A DNA stretch of 64,000 nucleotides from positions 1,015,820 to 1,079,819 of the forward strand of contig NZ_LT964739.1 of assembly GCF_900240265.1 (NCBI RefSeq), given 5' to 3'. This document shows positions 1 through 8,255 of the stretch, one piece after another (positions within the stretch are counted from its first letter, which is position 1; each line of letters begins with the position of its first letter). The DNA comes from Galactobacillus timonensis (lineage in GTDB: Bacteria > Bacillota_I > Bacilli_A > Erysipelotrichales > Erysipelotrichaceae). Below the pieces are notes generated by a model, which made no database searches, was not told the origin of the DNA, and saw only the letters and a list, made by a program, of their open reading frames with translations. Both the position numbers and the translations under genes were made by a program.

Positions 1-154
1 AAAACGTCCTGCTTCCCTTTTGTGATATAGCCAGCTTAATCAAAATGTGCAGCCGGAAGTATTCAGGCATGCCGTATCTAATCCAGAAAAATCAGCTGTC
101 GCAAAGGTTCAGGGAAGCTTTACCGCAGACATTTATGCCAGAGGAGGCTCTTTT

Positions 155-1375
155 ATGGACGGACCAATTATCACGGTAGATGTCTCAAAAGGCAACTGCC
201 ACTATCAGCCGTGGCTGACAGCAGGCCATTCCCTGCGGAAGCCGAAAGTGCTGAACGATACGAAAGATGGCTTTGAAGCATTGTCTGAAACCATTGAGAT
301 GGTGAAGGAGAAGAGCGAAGCTGATACAGTCCCGGTAGTATTCGAGGCGACCGGCGTCTACCATCGCTGTCTCCAGAAGTATCTTGATGATATAGGAAAT
401 CCTTACATTGTCGTTCCGCCACTGCTGTCTGCAGCTTATCGGAAGACGAACCTTCATGGCAATAAGACAGACAATGCGGATTGTGCTCATATCGCCAAAG
501 TGTATTACCAGGAAGAACATATGCAGTGCCACCAGAATGAATCGGATACATATGCACGTCTGCGGGCAAAGAATCGCATGTATGAGAGCGAATTGAAGAT
601 CCTGCGTCAGCGGAAATGCACGTTCCGGGCAATGCTGGATGTGATCTATCCGCGCATGGATAAGTGCTTCAAAGGGCATGCAAGCCTTTACGATTCGGTT
701 CCGATGGAAGTGCTGAAGAAATATCCGCATCCATCATTACTTCTCAGGCACAGGGAGGAAACCATTGTGAAAGCGATCCAGAAGCCCGCAGGTCATAAGA
801 AAGGCTTCACTGAAAATATCGTTCACAAGATGTATCAGTGTGCAGAGAAATGTTATTCCGGCGTGGATGCGGACAGTGTGGAAGTACAGCAGTTTCCTCA
901 GATGATCAATGAACTCATGGAGCAGATGGAGCTCTGCAATACATACCTTGAGGAACTGATCGAAGATGCCAGTAAGCTTCCTTCTTTTGCGATTCTGCTC
1001 AGTATTCCTGGAATTGGCAGGAACATCGCGGCACGGATCATCGCGGAAATCGGCGATGTCACCCGGTTCAGGAACGCGCGAGGCATCGTAGCATATGCAG
1101 GACTGAATCCGAAAATCAATCAGTCAGGTGAGAAGGATGGGACCCACCTGGCTATATCCAAGAAAGGAAACAGACATCTGAGGTGTCTTCTTTATCTGGC
1201 AGTCACGTGCAACTACAGGCTGAAAAAGGGAGATTCTATCTATCAGTTCAACCAAAAGAAAAGGCAGCAGGCTACCTCACCATTGAAGCCCAAAGCTGCC
1301 AATATCGCTGCGGCGGATAAACTATTGGTAGTAATTTATTCGCTTATGAAGAACGGCTCAACTTTCCGTTCCTAA
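155..1375 (+). CDS. IS110-family transposase
   Basis: DEDD-type transposase of about 406 residues. I chose the ATG at 155 because a strong GAGGAGG ribosome site sits at 141-147; the frame is open further upstream to 47. The N-terminal RuvC-like half shows the acidic motifs VDVSKG, FEATGVYHR and KTDNADC. The C-terminal transposase_20 half shows the helix-hairpin-helix-like IPGIGRNIAARI and the serine motif NPKINQSGEK. Family knowledge: IS110 enzymes recombine circular DNA intermediates and are guided by a bridge RNA encoded in the non-coding end of the element. The element's left end is at or beyond the window edge, so its limits cannot be set. It looks intact and may be active. Confidence 0.93.
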   Translation: MDGPIITVDVSKGNCHYQPWLTAGHSLRKPKVLNDTKDGFEALSETIEMVKEKSEADTVPVVFEATGVYHRCLQKYLDDIGNPYIVVPPLLSAAYRKTNLHGNKTDNADCAHIAKVYYQEEHMQCHQNESDTYARLRAKNRMYESELKILRQRKCTFRAMLDVIYPRMDKCFKGHASLYDSVPMEVLKKYPHPSLLLRHREETIVKAIQKPAGHKKGFTENIVHKMYQCAEKCYSGVDADSVEVQQFPQMINELMEQMELCNTYLEELIEDASKLPSFAILLSIPGIGRNIAARIIAEIGDVTRFRNARGIVAYAGLNPKINQSGEKDGTHLAISKKGNRHLRCLLYLAVTCNYRLKKGDSIYQFNQKKRQQATSPLKPKAANIAAADKLLVVIYSLMKNGSTFRS

Positions 1376-1426
1376 GCAGATTATAGAACGAATTTTCAAA
1401 ACCGGGGAGACTGTCTCCTCTTTTCG

Positions 1427-1521
1427 TGGTGGCCGATCAGAAAAATTCTGAAGCTTATGAATTTATCGAAGCAATCTCCAAAAAAGGGCTTGATTTAAGT
1501 TATCAAATTTCTGTTGGCTAA
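1427..1521 (+). pseudogene. C-terminal scrap of an interrupted gene
   Basis: Directly after the IS110 transposase, one frame reads about 30 residues rich in charged amino acids (VVADQKNSEAYEFIEAISKK and a few more) and then stops. There is no start codon or ribosome site. It looks like the tail of a gene cut by the mobile element. I cannot name the family. Confidence 0.3.
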
Positions 1522-1576
1522 GTTAATGGGTAGAGGCGCCTGATCAAACAAATGAAGAAGAGGAGACAACAGAGAT

Positions 1577-3355
1577 ATGTACTATTCCAGCGGTAATTAT
1601 GAAGCGTTTGCGCCGGCAGTGAAGCCGGAAGGCATTGACAATAAGCGGGCATGGATCGTCGGCACCGGTCTTGGCGGACTTTCGGCGGCGTGCTTCCTGG
1701 TCCGCGACGCCCAGATGCCGGGCGATCATATTACGCTCTTTGAACATCTGCCGAGAGCCGGCGGATCGTGCGATGGCTTCTATGATCAGAGCCGCGGCTA
1801 TATCATGCGCGGCGGCAGAGAGATGGACAACCACTTCGAATGTATGTGGGATCTGTTCCGCTCGATTCCTTCGATCGACAATCCGGGAGAGACGATCTTC
1901 TCGGAATACTACAAGCTCAATAAGGCGGATCCTAACTATTCCCTGTGCCGCGTCACGGAAAAGCAGGGCCAGGATGCGCATACCGACAAGAAATACGGTA
2001 TGAACCAGAAGGCGACGATGGAGCTGCTGAAGCTGTTCATGAGCACCGATGAAGAACTGGCGGACAAGACGATTGACGATGTGTTCGACGAGGACTTCTA
2101 CAAGACCAACTTCTGGATCTACTGGCAGACGATGTTTGCCTTTGAGAAGTGGCACAGCGCCCTTGAGATGAAGCTGTATCTGCAGCGTTACATTCATCAT
2201 ATCGATGGTCTGCCGGATCTGAGTGCACTCCGTTTCACGCGCTACAACCAGTATGAGTCGATGATTAAGCCGATGCTCAAGTATCTGACGGATCACGGCG
2301 TCAAGATTGAATACGATACGACGGTCACCGATATCAAGGTTGACTGCGGCCCGGATCGCAAGGTCGCCAAGAAGATCGTTTATACGCAGGGCGGCGAAGA
2401 GAAGACAATCGACCTGACGGAAGATGATCTGGTGTTTGTGACCAACGGCTGCCAGGGCGATAATACGGCTTATGGCGATCAGACCCATGCGCCGGTTGTC
2501 ACCTGCAAGAACGGAGAGGGCCCGTCCATTCAGCTTTGGAAGAAGCTGGCGGCACAGGATGACGCCTTCGGTCATCCGGACAAGTTCTTCCCGAGCATCG
2601 AGGAGACAAGCTGGGAGTCGTGGACCGTTGATACGGCGGATCCTGAGGTCCTTGCGGCAATCGAGAAGATCTGCCACCGCGATCCGCTTTCCGGAAAGGT
2701 TGTTACGGGCGGCATCGTGACGGCAAAGGATTCCAGCTGGCTGTTGAGCTGGACGATCAACCGTCAGGGTCAGTTCACGGATCAGAAGAAGGATCACTGC
2801 CTCATCTGGGTCTATGGTCTGAATTGCTGGCATGACAATGGTGACTTTGTGAAGAAGCCGATGTATCAGTGCACGGGCGAAGAGCTGTGCGCCGAGTGGC
2901 TGTACCACATCGGCATCCCTGAAAACAGGATCATGGAACTGGCGGGCAGCGCATGCAACACCACTGCATGCATGATGCCGTATGTGACGTCGTTCTTTGA
3001 GCCGCGCAAGGCCGGAGACCGTCCGCTGGTTGTTCCGAAGGGATCGGTAAATCTTGCGTTCCTGGGCCAGTATGCAGAAACGCCGCGTGACACGGTATTT
3101 ACGACGGAGTATTCGATCCGTACAGGCATGGAGGCGGTCTATACGCTGTGCAACGTGGACCGCGGTGTACCTGAGGTATGGGGATCGGTTTACGATGTCC
3201 GTGACCTGATCAAGGCGACGGTGAAGCTTGGCGATGGCAAGAAGCTGACCGAGATGGAACTCGGCTTCAAACAGCGCATAGCACTGAATGAAGCTCTGAA
3301 GAAGATCAGAGGTACCGAAGTCGAGAAGCTGCTCAAGGACTGCGGCGCAATCTGA
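1577..3355 (+). CDS. ohyA: Oleate hydratase (myosin-cross-reactive antigen family)
   Basis: 592-residue FAD-dependent fatty acid hydratase that adds water across the cis-9 double bond of oleate and similar unsaturated fatty acids, a known detoxification and bile-niche trait of gut Firmicutes. The N-terminal FAD site is clear (IVGTGLGGLSAACFL, about residues 27-41), followed by the family stretch EHLPRAGGSCDGF and the MRGGREMDNHFECMWDL block. Length fits the family. An AGGAGAC ribosome site precedes the ATG. A rho-independent terminator follows. The 614-residue open frame on the opposite strand is a shadow of GC-rich codons. Confidence 0.96.
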   Translation: MYYSSGNYEAFAPAVKPEGIDNKRAWIVGTGLGGLSAACFLVRDAQMPGDHITLFEHLPRAGGSCDGFYDQSRGYIMRGGREMDNHFECMWDLFRSIPSIDNPGETIFSEYYKLNKADPNYSLCRVTEKQGQDAHTDKKYGMNQKATMELLKLFMSTDEELADKTIDDVFDEDFYKTNFWIYWQTMFAFEKWHSALEMKLYLQRYIHHIDGLPDLSALRFTRYNQYESMIKPMLKYLTDHGVKIEYDTTVTDIKVDCGPDRKVAKKIVYTQGGEEKTIDLTEDDLVFVTNGCQGDNTAYGDQTHAPVVTCKNGEGPSIQLWKKLAAQDDAFGHPDKFFPSIEETSWESWTVDTADPEVLAAIEKICHRDPLSGKVVTGGIVTAKDSSWLLSWTINRQGQFTDQKKDHCLIWVYGLNCWHDNGDFVKKPMYQCTGEELCAEWLYHIGIPENRIMELAGSACNTTACMMPYVTSFFEPRKAGDRPLVVPKGSVNLAFLGQYAETPRDTVFTTEYSIRTGMEAVYTLCNVDRGVPEVWGSVYDVRDLIKATVKLGDGKKLTEMELGFKQRIALNEALKKIRGTEVEKLLKDCGAI

Positions 3356-3386
3356 AACAATCTGAAAAAAGCAGAATAAGAATAAC

Positions 3387-3421
3387 AAACCCTTTCGCTG
3401 AAATACGGCGGAAGGGTTTTT
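3387..3421 (+). terminator. Terminator after oleate hydratase
   Basis: Hairpin with arms AACCCTT..CGC and GGCGGAAGGGTT around a short loop, followed by a T run. It lies just after the hydratase stop and before the next ribosome site. Confidence 0.8.
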
Positions 3422-3470
3422 CGATGAAGGAAGGCCGCAGTAAAATCAGAAAAGAGAATGGGAGAACACT

Positions 3471-4610
3471 ATGGATTATTATCTGTACGGTGATGCGAAG
3501 AATGCGTGGTGCAGCGGGTTCGGGAAGCTTGGCTTTGGTTTGATGCGTCTTCCCCGGAAGGATGAAAACACCATTGACGTCGAAGAGACAAAGAAAATGG
3601 TGGATCACTTCATGGCGGCAGGGATGCACTATTTTGACACGGCGTGGGCCTATGATGGCTCCGAGGACGCGATTCGTCAGGCACTGGTGGAACGCTATCC
3701 GCGCGACCGCTTCTTCCTGGTCGATAAACTGAACGCAAGAATGGCCAAAGATGAGGCTGAGGCAAAGGATGAGATCAACGTGAGCCTGAAGCGGGCAGGT
3801 GTATCGTACTTTGATCTTTACTTCCTGCATGCGATCCAAGATGGTAATATCGATTTTTATAACAGATACGGTCTGTGGGATTATGTGAAGCAGCTGAAGG
3901 CGGAGGGGAAGATCCGCCATATCGGCTTCTCGTTCCACGGGTCGCCAGAGCTGCTGGAAAATCTTCTCGATGCGCATCCGGAAGTTGAACTTGTTCAGCT
4001 GCAGATCAACTATGCGGACTGGGAGAATCCGAAGGTGCAGTCGCGGGCAAACCTCGCTGTCTGCCAGAAGCACCATATTCCGGTCACCATCATGGAGCCG
4101 GTGAAGGGTGGTTTGCTGGCAAGTCCTCCGGAAGCGATCCGGGATCTGTTCAGAAAATCGGATCCTGCCATGTCCTGTGCGTCGTGGGCAATCCGCTTTT
4201 CGGCGTCGCAGGAGGGTGTGCTGACGGTGCTGTCAGGCATGAGTTCCGTTGCGCAGATGGAAGACAATCTTTCGTATATGAAAGATTTCCAGCCACTCAA
4301 GGAGAAGGAGATGCAGGTGATTCAGGAGGCCCGCGATATTCTTGCGAAGGCGGATCAGATTGCCTGTACGGGGTGTCATTACTGTATGCCGGGCTGTCCG
4401 GTCGGGATGCGGATTCCGGATATCTTTACGGCGATGAACCTGTATAAGATGTACGGGAATCTGGAGCAGGCGAAGAAGCGGTATCAGCATGCGGTCAAGG
4501 ATGCGTCGCCCGCTTCGGCATGCCTGCATTGCGGTCAGTGTGAAGGGGCATGTCCACAGAGTCTTCCGATCATCTCGTATCTGGAAGAAGCGGCGCAGAC
4601 TCTGGAATAA
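3471..4610 (+). CDS. Aldo/keto reductase with C-terminal 4Fe-4S domain
   Basis: 379 residues. The N-terminal 270 residues form an aldo/keto reductase barrel with GFGLMRLP, the FDTAWAYDGSE block and a conserved Lys in VDKLN. The C-terminal part has two cysteine clusters (CTGCHYCMPGCP and CLHCGQCEGACP) typical of COG1453 oxidoreductases that carry ferredoxin-type clusters. Substrate unknown. It is followed after 14 bp by a flavin-type oxidoreductase, so both may form one redox operon. Start supported by GGGAGAA upstream. Confidence 0.92.
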   Translation: MDYYLYGDAKNAWCSGFGKLGFGLMRLPRKDENTIDVEETKKMVDHFMAAGMHYFDTAWAYDGSEDAIRQALVERYPRDRFFLVDKLNARMAKDEAEAKDEINVSLKRAGVSYFDLYFLHAIQDGNIDFYNRYGLWDYVKQLKAEGKIRHIGFSFHGSPELLENLLDAHPEVELVQLQINYADWENPKVQSRANLAVCQKHHIPVTIMEPVKGGLLASPPEAIRDLFRKSDPAMSCASWAIRFSASQEGVLTVLSGMSSVAQMEDNLSYMKDFQPLKEKEMQVIQEARDILAKADQIACTGCHYCMPGCPVGMRIPDIFTAMNLYKMYGNLEQAKKRYQHAVKDASPASACLHCGQCEGACPQSLPIISYLEEAAQTLE

Positions 4611-4624
4611 GAGAAGAGGGACTG

Positions 4625-5104
4625 ATGATGAGAAAAATGAGAAGGTTTAAGCAGCAGCTGGAGGACAGCGATGCGTTGAATGTGCTTAAAAACGGGCATC
4701 GAGGTGTCCTTTCTCTGCTGGGCGATGAGGGTTATCCGTATGGGGTCCCGGTGGATTATCTGGTTGGGGATGATGGTCACATTTATATCCATTGTGCCGG
4801 CGCCGGTCATAAGATCGATGCGCTGAAGAAGTGCGACAAGGTGTGTTTCACGGTGATCGAGGATCAGCTGCGGCAGCCGGATGATTTTGCGCTGTACGTG
4901 AAAAGTGTCATCGTCTTCGGCCGTATCCGTATGGTTGAGGACCGCAGCGTGATTTTGAAGAATGTCATGGCGCTGGCGGAACACATCTATCCGGAGCAGA
5001 TTGAGAGCTATTACAGGGCGGATCTTGCAAGAAGCGGAAATATTGTTCAGATGCTTGAGATTACGCCGGAATATGTGACGGGCAAGAAGGTTCACGAGCA
5101 GTAA
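4625..5104 (+). CDS. Pyridoxamine 5'-phosphate oxidase-like flavoprotein (NimA type)
   Basis: About 160 residues of split-barrel flavin-binding fold. Visible motifs are GHRGVLSLLGDEGYPYGVPVDY near the N-terminus (binding-site strand order of the family), IYIHCAGAGHKIDAL and a VCFTVIED strand. Members reduce nitro groups or bind FMN/heme; the physiological substrate is not known. I start at the ATG at 4625, since AGAAGAGGGA lies immediately upstream; an upstream in-frame start would overlap the reductase. Co-transcription with the aldo/keto reductase is likely. Confidence 0.85.
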   Translation: MMRKMRRFKQQLEDSDALNVLKNGHRGVLSLLGDEGYPYGVPVDYLVGDDGHIYIHCAGAGHKIDALKKCDKVCFTVIEDQLRQPDDFALYVKSVIVFGRIRMVEDRSVILKNVMALAEHIYPEQIESYYRADLARSGNIVQMLEITPEYVTGKKVHEQ

Positions 5105-5433
5105 TTCCGTTATTTCTGTCATCAAATACGCAGAAAAAAGGTCACAACCGTAAATTCATACTATTTTCGTCAGGAAAGATAATCAAATTCTGTTCAATAC
5201 GGCCTCACAAGCCCATAAAGAAATGTCAGGTATGCAGGAAGAATCATATGGAGAGGCGCATGTTTCAAGGGCTTTGGATGTACAGGAATCTGAATTTCTC
5301 CGCTTCATCTTCAACAGTCTGCAGCTGCATTTGTTTCCCACATAATCTGAATATGATCTTCAGCGAATTTGACCAGGCACTTAAATCAGACAAATCTCAA
5401 CTGCAAACAATTTGACTTTGGAGCTTCAAATAA
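5105..5433. other. Gene-poor stretch before the prophage scar
   Basis: About 330 bases without a convincing reading frame or RNA. AT-richer than the genes on its left. I see no terminator with a clean T run after the flavoprotein and no intact promoter. Probably decayed sequence at the edge of the prophage remnant. Confidence 0.5.
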
Positions 5434-5919
5434 TTTGCCGTTCCACAGGATGGAATAATCCGTCAGGAAGAGCGAAAGGGGGAATGGGAAAAGCCAACAG
5501 CAGCAGAGATTGAAGCGGCAGAATGGTTGCATGATTATCTCGGTGGAGACATCACCATTCTTACGCCACGAGGGAATGTGGCACAGGGTCAGAAGACAGC
5601 GGATTATTCATTCAGAGGTCTTCTGTTCGATAGGAAGACGGGAACCGTATCACTTAAAACAAGCCTTGAAGAAGGATTAGAGCAGACATTTACACCTACA
5701 TGGGTGCTAGAGGGAGAAAAGCCGGTCAGGCAAAAAGTAGGCGGTTTGCTGATTGAATTTAATCCCGCGCCGGAGGCGGAAATGAAAAAGACAGCAAAGC
5801 TTCTAGATGATATATCGTCGAAGATTCACCAGAACCAAAACACTGCTCCGATCACAGTCATTATCAAAACAGGGAACCGCAAGTTAGCAATTTATCGCGT
5901 AGAGAAAATAAAAAAATGA
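5434..5919 (+). pseudogene. Phage-borne nuclease-like domain remnant (CdiA-C/PBECR type)
   Basis: One frame is open from just after a stop at 5431 to 5919; the first usable start is TTG at 5527, in the middle of the domain. The sequence EAAEWLHDYLGGDITIL, then TADYSFRGLLFDRKT, then VGGLLIEF follows the pattern of toxin-like nuclease domains found at the C-terminus of phage head-morphogenesis proteins and CdiA proteins (WLH..GGDI, pDY.w.Gk..E.K, GGv..). I infer the carrier protein's N-terminal part has been lost. Family call is by eye only. Confidence 0.4.
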
Positions 5920-6039
5920 GAAGTATTATCACGTCCTCCTAGTCAAGCTCTCACGGGCAAGACCGGAATATGGCAAGGGCGAATAACTTCTCGACACTCA
6001 CTATATAGCATCACCAACCAAAAAGTTCAAGCAGCAGAT

Positions 6040-6063
6040 GAGCTCGCCAGCAGGCGGGCTTTT
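6040..6063 (+). terminator. Terminator inside prophage remnant
   Basis: GCTCGCC, four-base loop, GGCGGGC, then five T. Sits between the nuclease-like remnant and the scaffold-like gene. Confidence 0.6.
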
Positions 6064-6213
6064 TACGTCCCGGGCATGACGTTAAAAGGCTCATGACACG
6101 GAAGCAGCAGGATCGAGGCCAGTGAAAAACCTGTACTCGCTCGTGCCCATACAGAAGAGCTGCGGATGGCCAGTGCAAAACCTGTACAGACGGAGCCAGA
6201 AAAAGGAGGAAAT

Positions 6214-6537
6214 ATGGATAACGACGACAACGTAACAAACACCGAAGAAACAACCGCGAATCAGACCACTGTGGCCACAGAAACCGGCAACGGTACAAAT
6301 GACCAAGGGAATCCGGAAGTAAGCAAGAACGGGCAGGATGGGGGGGGCAATAACGAGGAAGCTGGAGAGCAGCACTACACACTCGATGAAATCCTGAAGG
6401 CAGATCCTGCAATCAAGGCCGAGTACGACCGGAAGATGCAGGCGGCAATCGCTAAACACGATGCGCGACTGGCACGCGGAAACAGCAACGGTGTCCAGCA
6501 GGAAGTCGGGTGGAAACAGGAAGGAAAAAAGTCATGA
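6214..6537 (+). pseudogene. Truncated phage scaffold-like protein
   Basis: About 107 residues starting at ATG 6214, with AAAGGAGGA just upstream. Very polar N-terminus rich in N, T, E and Q, then a helical stretch (YTLDEILKADPAIKAEYDRK, followed by MQAAIAKHDARLARGN), the usual look of DUF4355-type capsid scaffolds. Family members are longer and continue into a coiled coil; here the frame ends early and a 16-residue scrap (6534-6584, SDFQKMLDSVKK) follows in another frame with a stop/start overlap. I infer a deletion remnant of a prophage. Confidence 0.5.
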
Positions 6538-6646
6538 TCAGCGACAGCGACTTCCAGAAAATGCTGGATTCAGTAAAAAAATAAGAAATACGTCAATAAC
6601 CTGCTCGCATGCCACGGGATCATGAGCATACACGGGTACATTCGGT

Positions 6647-6669
6647 AAGGGAGCGAAAGCTCCTTTTTC
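6647..6669 (+). terminator. Terminator at the end of the prophage scar
   Basis: GGAGC, loop GAAA, GCTCC followed by a T run. Confidence 0.65.
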
Positions 6670-6727
6670 CGATTGGATTCGCAGTTTTACGCACTAAAAT
6701 AGTGCCATTATAGTGCCACAAAATAAG

Positions 6728-6752
6728 AAAACCGCATTGGTATGCGGTTTCT
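6728..6752 (-). terminator. Terminator downstream of tRNA-Pro
   Basis: Read on the minus strand, AAACCGCAT, loop, ATGCGGTTT and then T-rich sequence just after the tRNA-Pro CCA end. Confidence 0.75.
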
Positions 6753-6759
6753 CATACTA

Positions 6760-6836
6760 TGGTCGGAATAACGGGATTCGAACCCGTGACCTCATCGTCC
6801 CTAACGATGCGCGCTACCAAGCTGCGCTATATTCCG
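6760..6836 (-). tRNA. tRNA-Pro (anticodon AGG)
   Basis: Minus-strand cloverleaf of 77 nt with encoded CCA. Acceptor CGGAATA pairs with TATTCCG. The anticodon arm is CATCG, loop TTAGGGA, CGATG, giving anticodon AGG, so a proline tRNA. The T arm GGGTTCGAATCCC is standard. Confidence 0.96.
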
Positions 6837-6880
6837 AGTGCCGTTCCATCTTATCGCAGGGAAAGATAAAATTCAAACAA

Positions 6881-6955
6881 TGGCGCCCCCGGCGGGAATC
6901 GAACCCACAACTAACCCTTAGGAGGGGTTTGTAATATCCGTTTTACTACGGGGGC
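6881..6955 (-). tRNA. tRNA-Arg (anticodon CCT)
   Basis: Minus-strand cloverleaf of 75 nt with encoded CCA. Acceptor GCCCCCG pairs perfectly with CGGGGGC. Anticodon arm AACCC, loop CTCCTAA, GGGTT gives anticodon CCT, reading AGG arginine codons. T arm GGGTTCGATTCCC. It lies 44 bp upstream of tRNA-Pro in transcription and is probably co-transcribed with it. Confidence 0.96.
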
Positions 6956-7170
6956 ACTGCCCTGCCATTATACCGTCATTTTGAATGAGAGGCGGAAGGA
7001 AACGATCCGGACACAAATTCCGTTCCTGTTATTAACCCGATACTTTCGAAAAAAGTGGTGTGAGAAAGATTTTACAAATTTAAAGAAACGTCGATTGAAA
7101 AGGATTTTTGATTGATTCCGGCCTTTTCTGTTCCGTAGAATGGGAATGGTAACTGAAAGGGAGATCACGA

Positions 7171-8058
7171 ATGGAGAACTACAAGATTGTGACCGACGCT
7201 TGCTCGGACATTATCCCGGAATATGCGGACAAGGAAGGGATCCTTGTCATCCCGATGGAAGTCGCCATGACGGATGGCTATAAATTTAAGGCTACCTATG
7301 ACAATTCGGAATTTCCGCTGGATGACTTTTATAAAAAGGTCGAGAGCGGTGTGATGTCTTCTACTACCGCAATTACGCCGCAGACTTATCTGGATTTTTT
7401 CCGCCCGCTTCTGAAGGAAGGGTTTGATATTCTCTACAACTGCTTCACATCCGGCATGTCTTCGACCTACAACAATTCGCTGCTTGCGCAGCAGCAGCTC
7501 CAGGAAGAGTTCCCGGATCACAAGCTGATCATCGTTGATTCGCGCGGTGCGACCGGAGGAATGGGCTATCAGAGCTATTTCGCTGCCCTGAACCGTGATG
7601 AGGGTATGTCGATTGAAGACAACGCTCAGTGGCTTGAAGATACGAAGCTCCATATCAACTATACGTGGACTGTTTCGGATCTTAACCATCTGCGCCGGGG
7701 CGGACGTCTTTCCAACATTGCGGCCTTTGCCGGTACGCTGCTGCAGCTGAAGCCGGTCGGCGATATCGATAACGAGGGACGTCTCGTTGGTATGGGTACG
7801 GCCCGCGGGCGCAAGTCTTCCTTGAAGCGGCTTGCGGATATTATGGCGGCGCGCATCGATACGTCGGTGGATAAACCGGTTCTGATCTGCCATTGCGCAT
7901 GCCCGGAAGATGCCGAGGAACTGAAGCAGAGAGTACTGGAAACCGGCAAGACGAAGAACGTCATCATCGGCCGTGTGGGACCGGTCGTTGGTACACATCT
8001 TGGCCCCAGCGGCATTACGCTCTACTATTTCTGCGATCATCGCGGCGGCCTCAAATAA
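7171..8058 (+). CDS. DegV-family fatty-acid-binding protein; attachment gene of the Tn7-like element
   Basis: 295 residues of the DegV fold. These proteins (FakB in staphylococci) hold a fatty acid and present it to the kinase FakA for phosphorylation. Visible motifs: IVTDACSDI at the N-terminus, TSGMSSTYNN around residue 94, VDSRGATGGMG, a SDLNHLRRGGRLS block and a C-terminal GRVGPVVGTHLGPSG. All are typical. GAAAGGGAGAT precedes the start. The gene matters twice: its terminator, 16-40 bp after the stop, is the insertion point of the transposon that follows, so its 3' end is the likely recognition site of the TniQ protein. Confidence 0.93.
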   Translation: MENYKIVTDACSDIIPEYADKEGILVIPMEVAMTDGYKFKATYDNSEFPLDDFYKKVESGVMSSTTAITPQTYLDFFRPLLKEGFDILYNCFTSGMSSTYNNSLLAQQQLQEEFPDHKLIIVDSRGATGGMGYQSYFAALNRDEGMSIEDNAQWLEDTKLHINYTWTVSDLNHLRRGGRLSNIAAFAGTLLQLKPVGDIDNEGRLVGMGTARGRKSSLKRLADIMAARIDTSVDKPVLICHCACPEDAEELKQRVLETGKTKNVIIGRVGPVVGTHLGPSGITLYYFCDHRGGLK

Positions 8059-8097
8059 CAGAAGTCATCCATGCAGGCAGATACGTTCTGCCTGTTT
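8059..8097. other. Attachment site (attTn) downstream of degV
   Basis: The 5-bp target duplication begins 35 bp after the degV stop. Tn7 inserts in a similar place after glmS, chosen by TnsD binding inside the end of glmS. By analogy the end of degV should be the recognised sequence here. That last step is inference. Confidence 0.7.
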
Positions 8098-8098
8098 T
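8074..8098 (+). terminator. degV terminator, split by the transposon
   Basis: Perfect 8-bp stem CAGGCAGA/TCTGCCTG with loop TACGT, followed by TTTT. The fourth T already belongs to the transposon. Joining the sequence left of the element to that right of 31,589 restores a longer T run, so the element entered the terminator's T-run and left a working terminator. Confidence 0.85.
8093..8097. repeat. Target-site duplication, left copy (TGTTT)
   Basis: Five bases TGTTT directly before the left tip TGACA. The same five bases follow the right tip at 31585-31589. Five bp is the duplication length of Tn7-type transposition. Confidence 0.9.
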
Positions 8099-8101
8099 GA
8101 C

Positions 8102-8184
8102 AAAATGAAATGCAATCTCGAATAATGAATTGCAATCTCAAACAGGTCAAATATTTGGCAAAAATGTGAATTGCAATCTCAAAT
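8102..8184 (+). repeat. Left-end TnsB-binding sites L1, L2, L3
   Basis: Three copies of a 22-bp motif centred on TGCAATCTC: 8102-8123, 8122-8143 and 8163-8184. The first two overlap by 2 bp (20-bp period), the third is 41 bp further on. The consensus resembles the right-end sites at 16 of 22 positions in the best pair. L1 starts exactly 4 bp from the tip, as does R1 at the other end. Tn7-type TnsB proteins bind arrays like this; no other protein is known to need them. Confidence 0.85.
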
Positions 8185-8197
8185 GGATTTTGCACTT

Positions 8198-8233
8198 AAA
8201 AACTGTTCAGCCTAATCAGCCGAACAGTTTTTT
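8198..8233 (-). terminator. Terminator after tniQ
   Basis: Perfect 11-bp stem AAAAACTGTTC/GAACAGTTTTT, 23 bp after the tniQ stop on the minus strand. The A/T runs on both sides make it usable in both directions, so it also insulates the transposon from degV. Confidence 0.8.
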
Positions 8234-8255
8234 CTTACTTGATTTTATGAAACGA

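Larger units (their letters stand above)
5434..6715. mobile_element. Decayed prophage remnant beside tRNA genes
   Basis: Two short phage-type gene pieces and two terminators lie immediately before tRNA-Pro. No integrase, capsid, portal or lysis gene remains. The location next to a tRNA is typical of former phage attachment; I could not find a second copy of a tRNA 3' end, so the limits are approximate. Confidence 0.45.

Noticed and set aside
1544..3388. 614-residue open frame on the minus strand opposite oleate hydratase
   Set aside because: Follows the codon pattern of the true gene; no recognisable family and no ribosome site. The same holds for the long frames opposite proS, guaB, uvrB and acn.
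8095..8100. TGTTTTGAC as the left tip, in line with the usual TGT ends of Tn7 elements
   Set aside because: No matching 5-bp duplication at the right end. Moving the tip 3 bases to TGACA gives a perfect duplication and equal site spacing at both ends.
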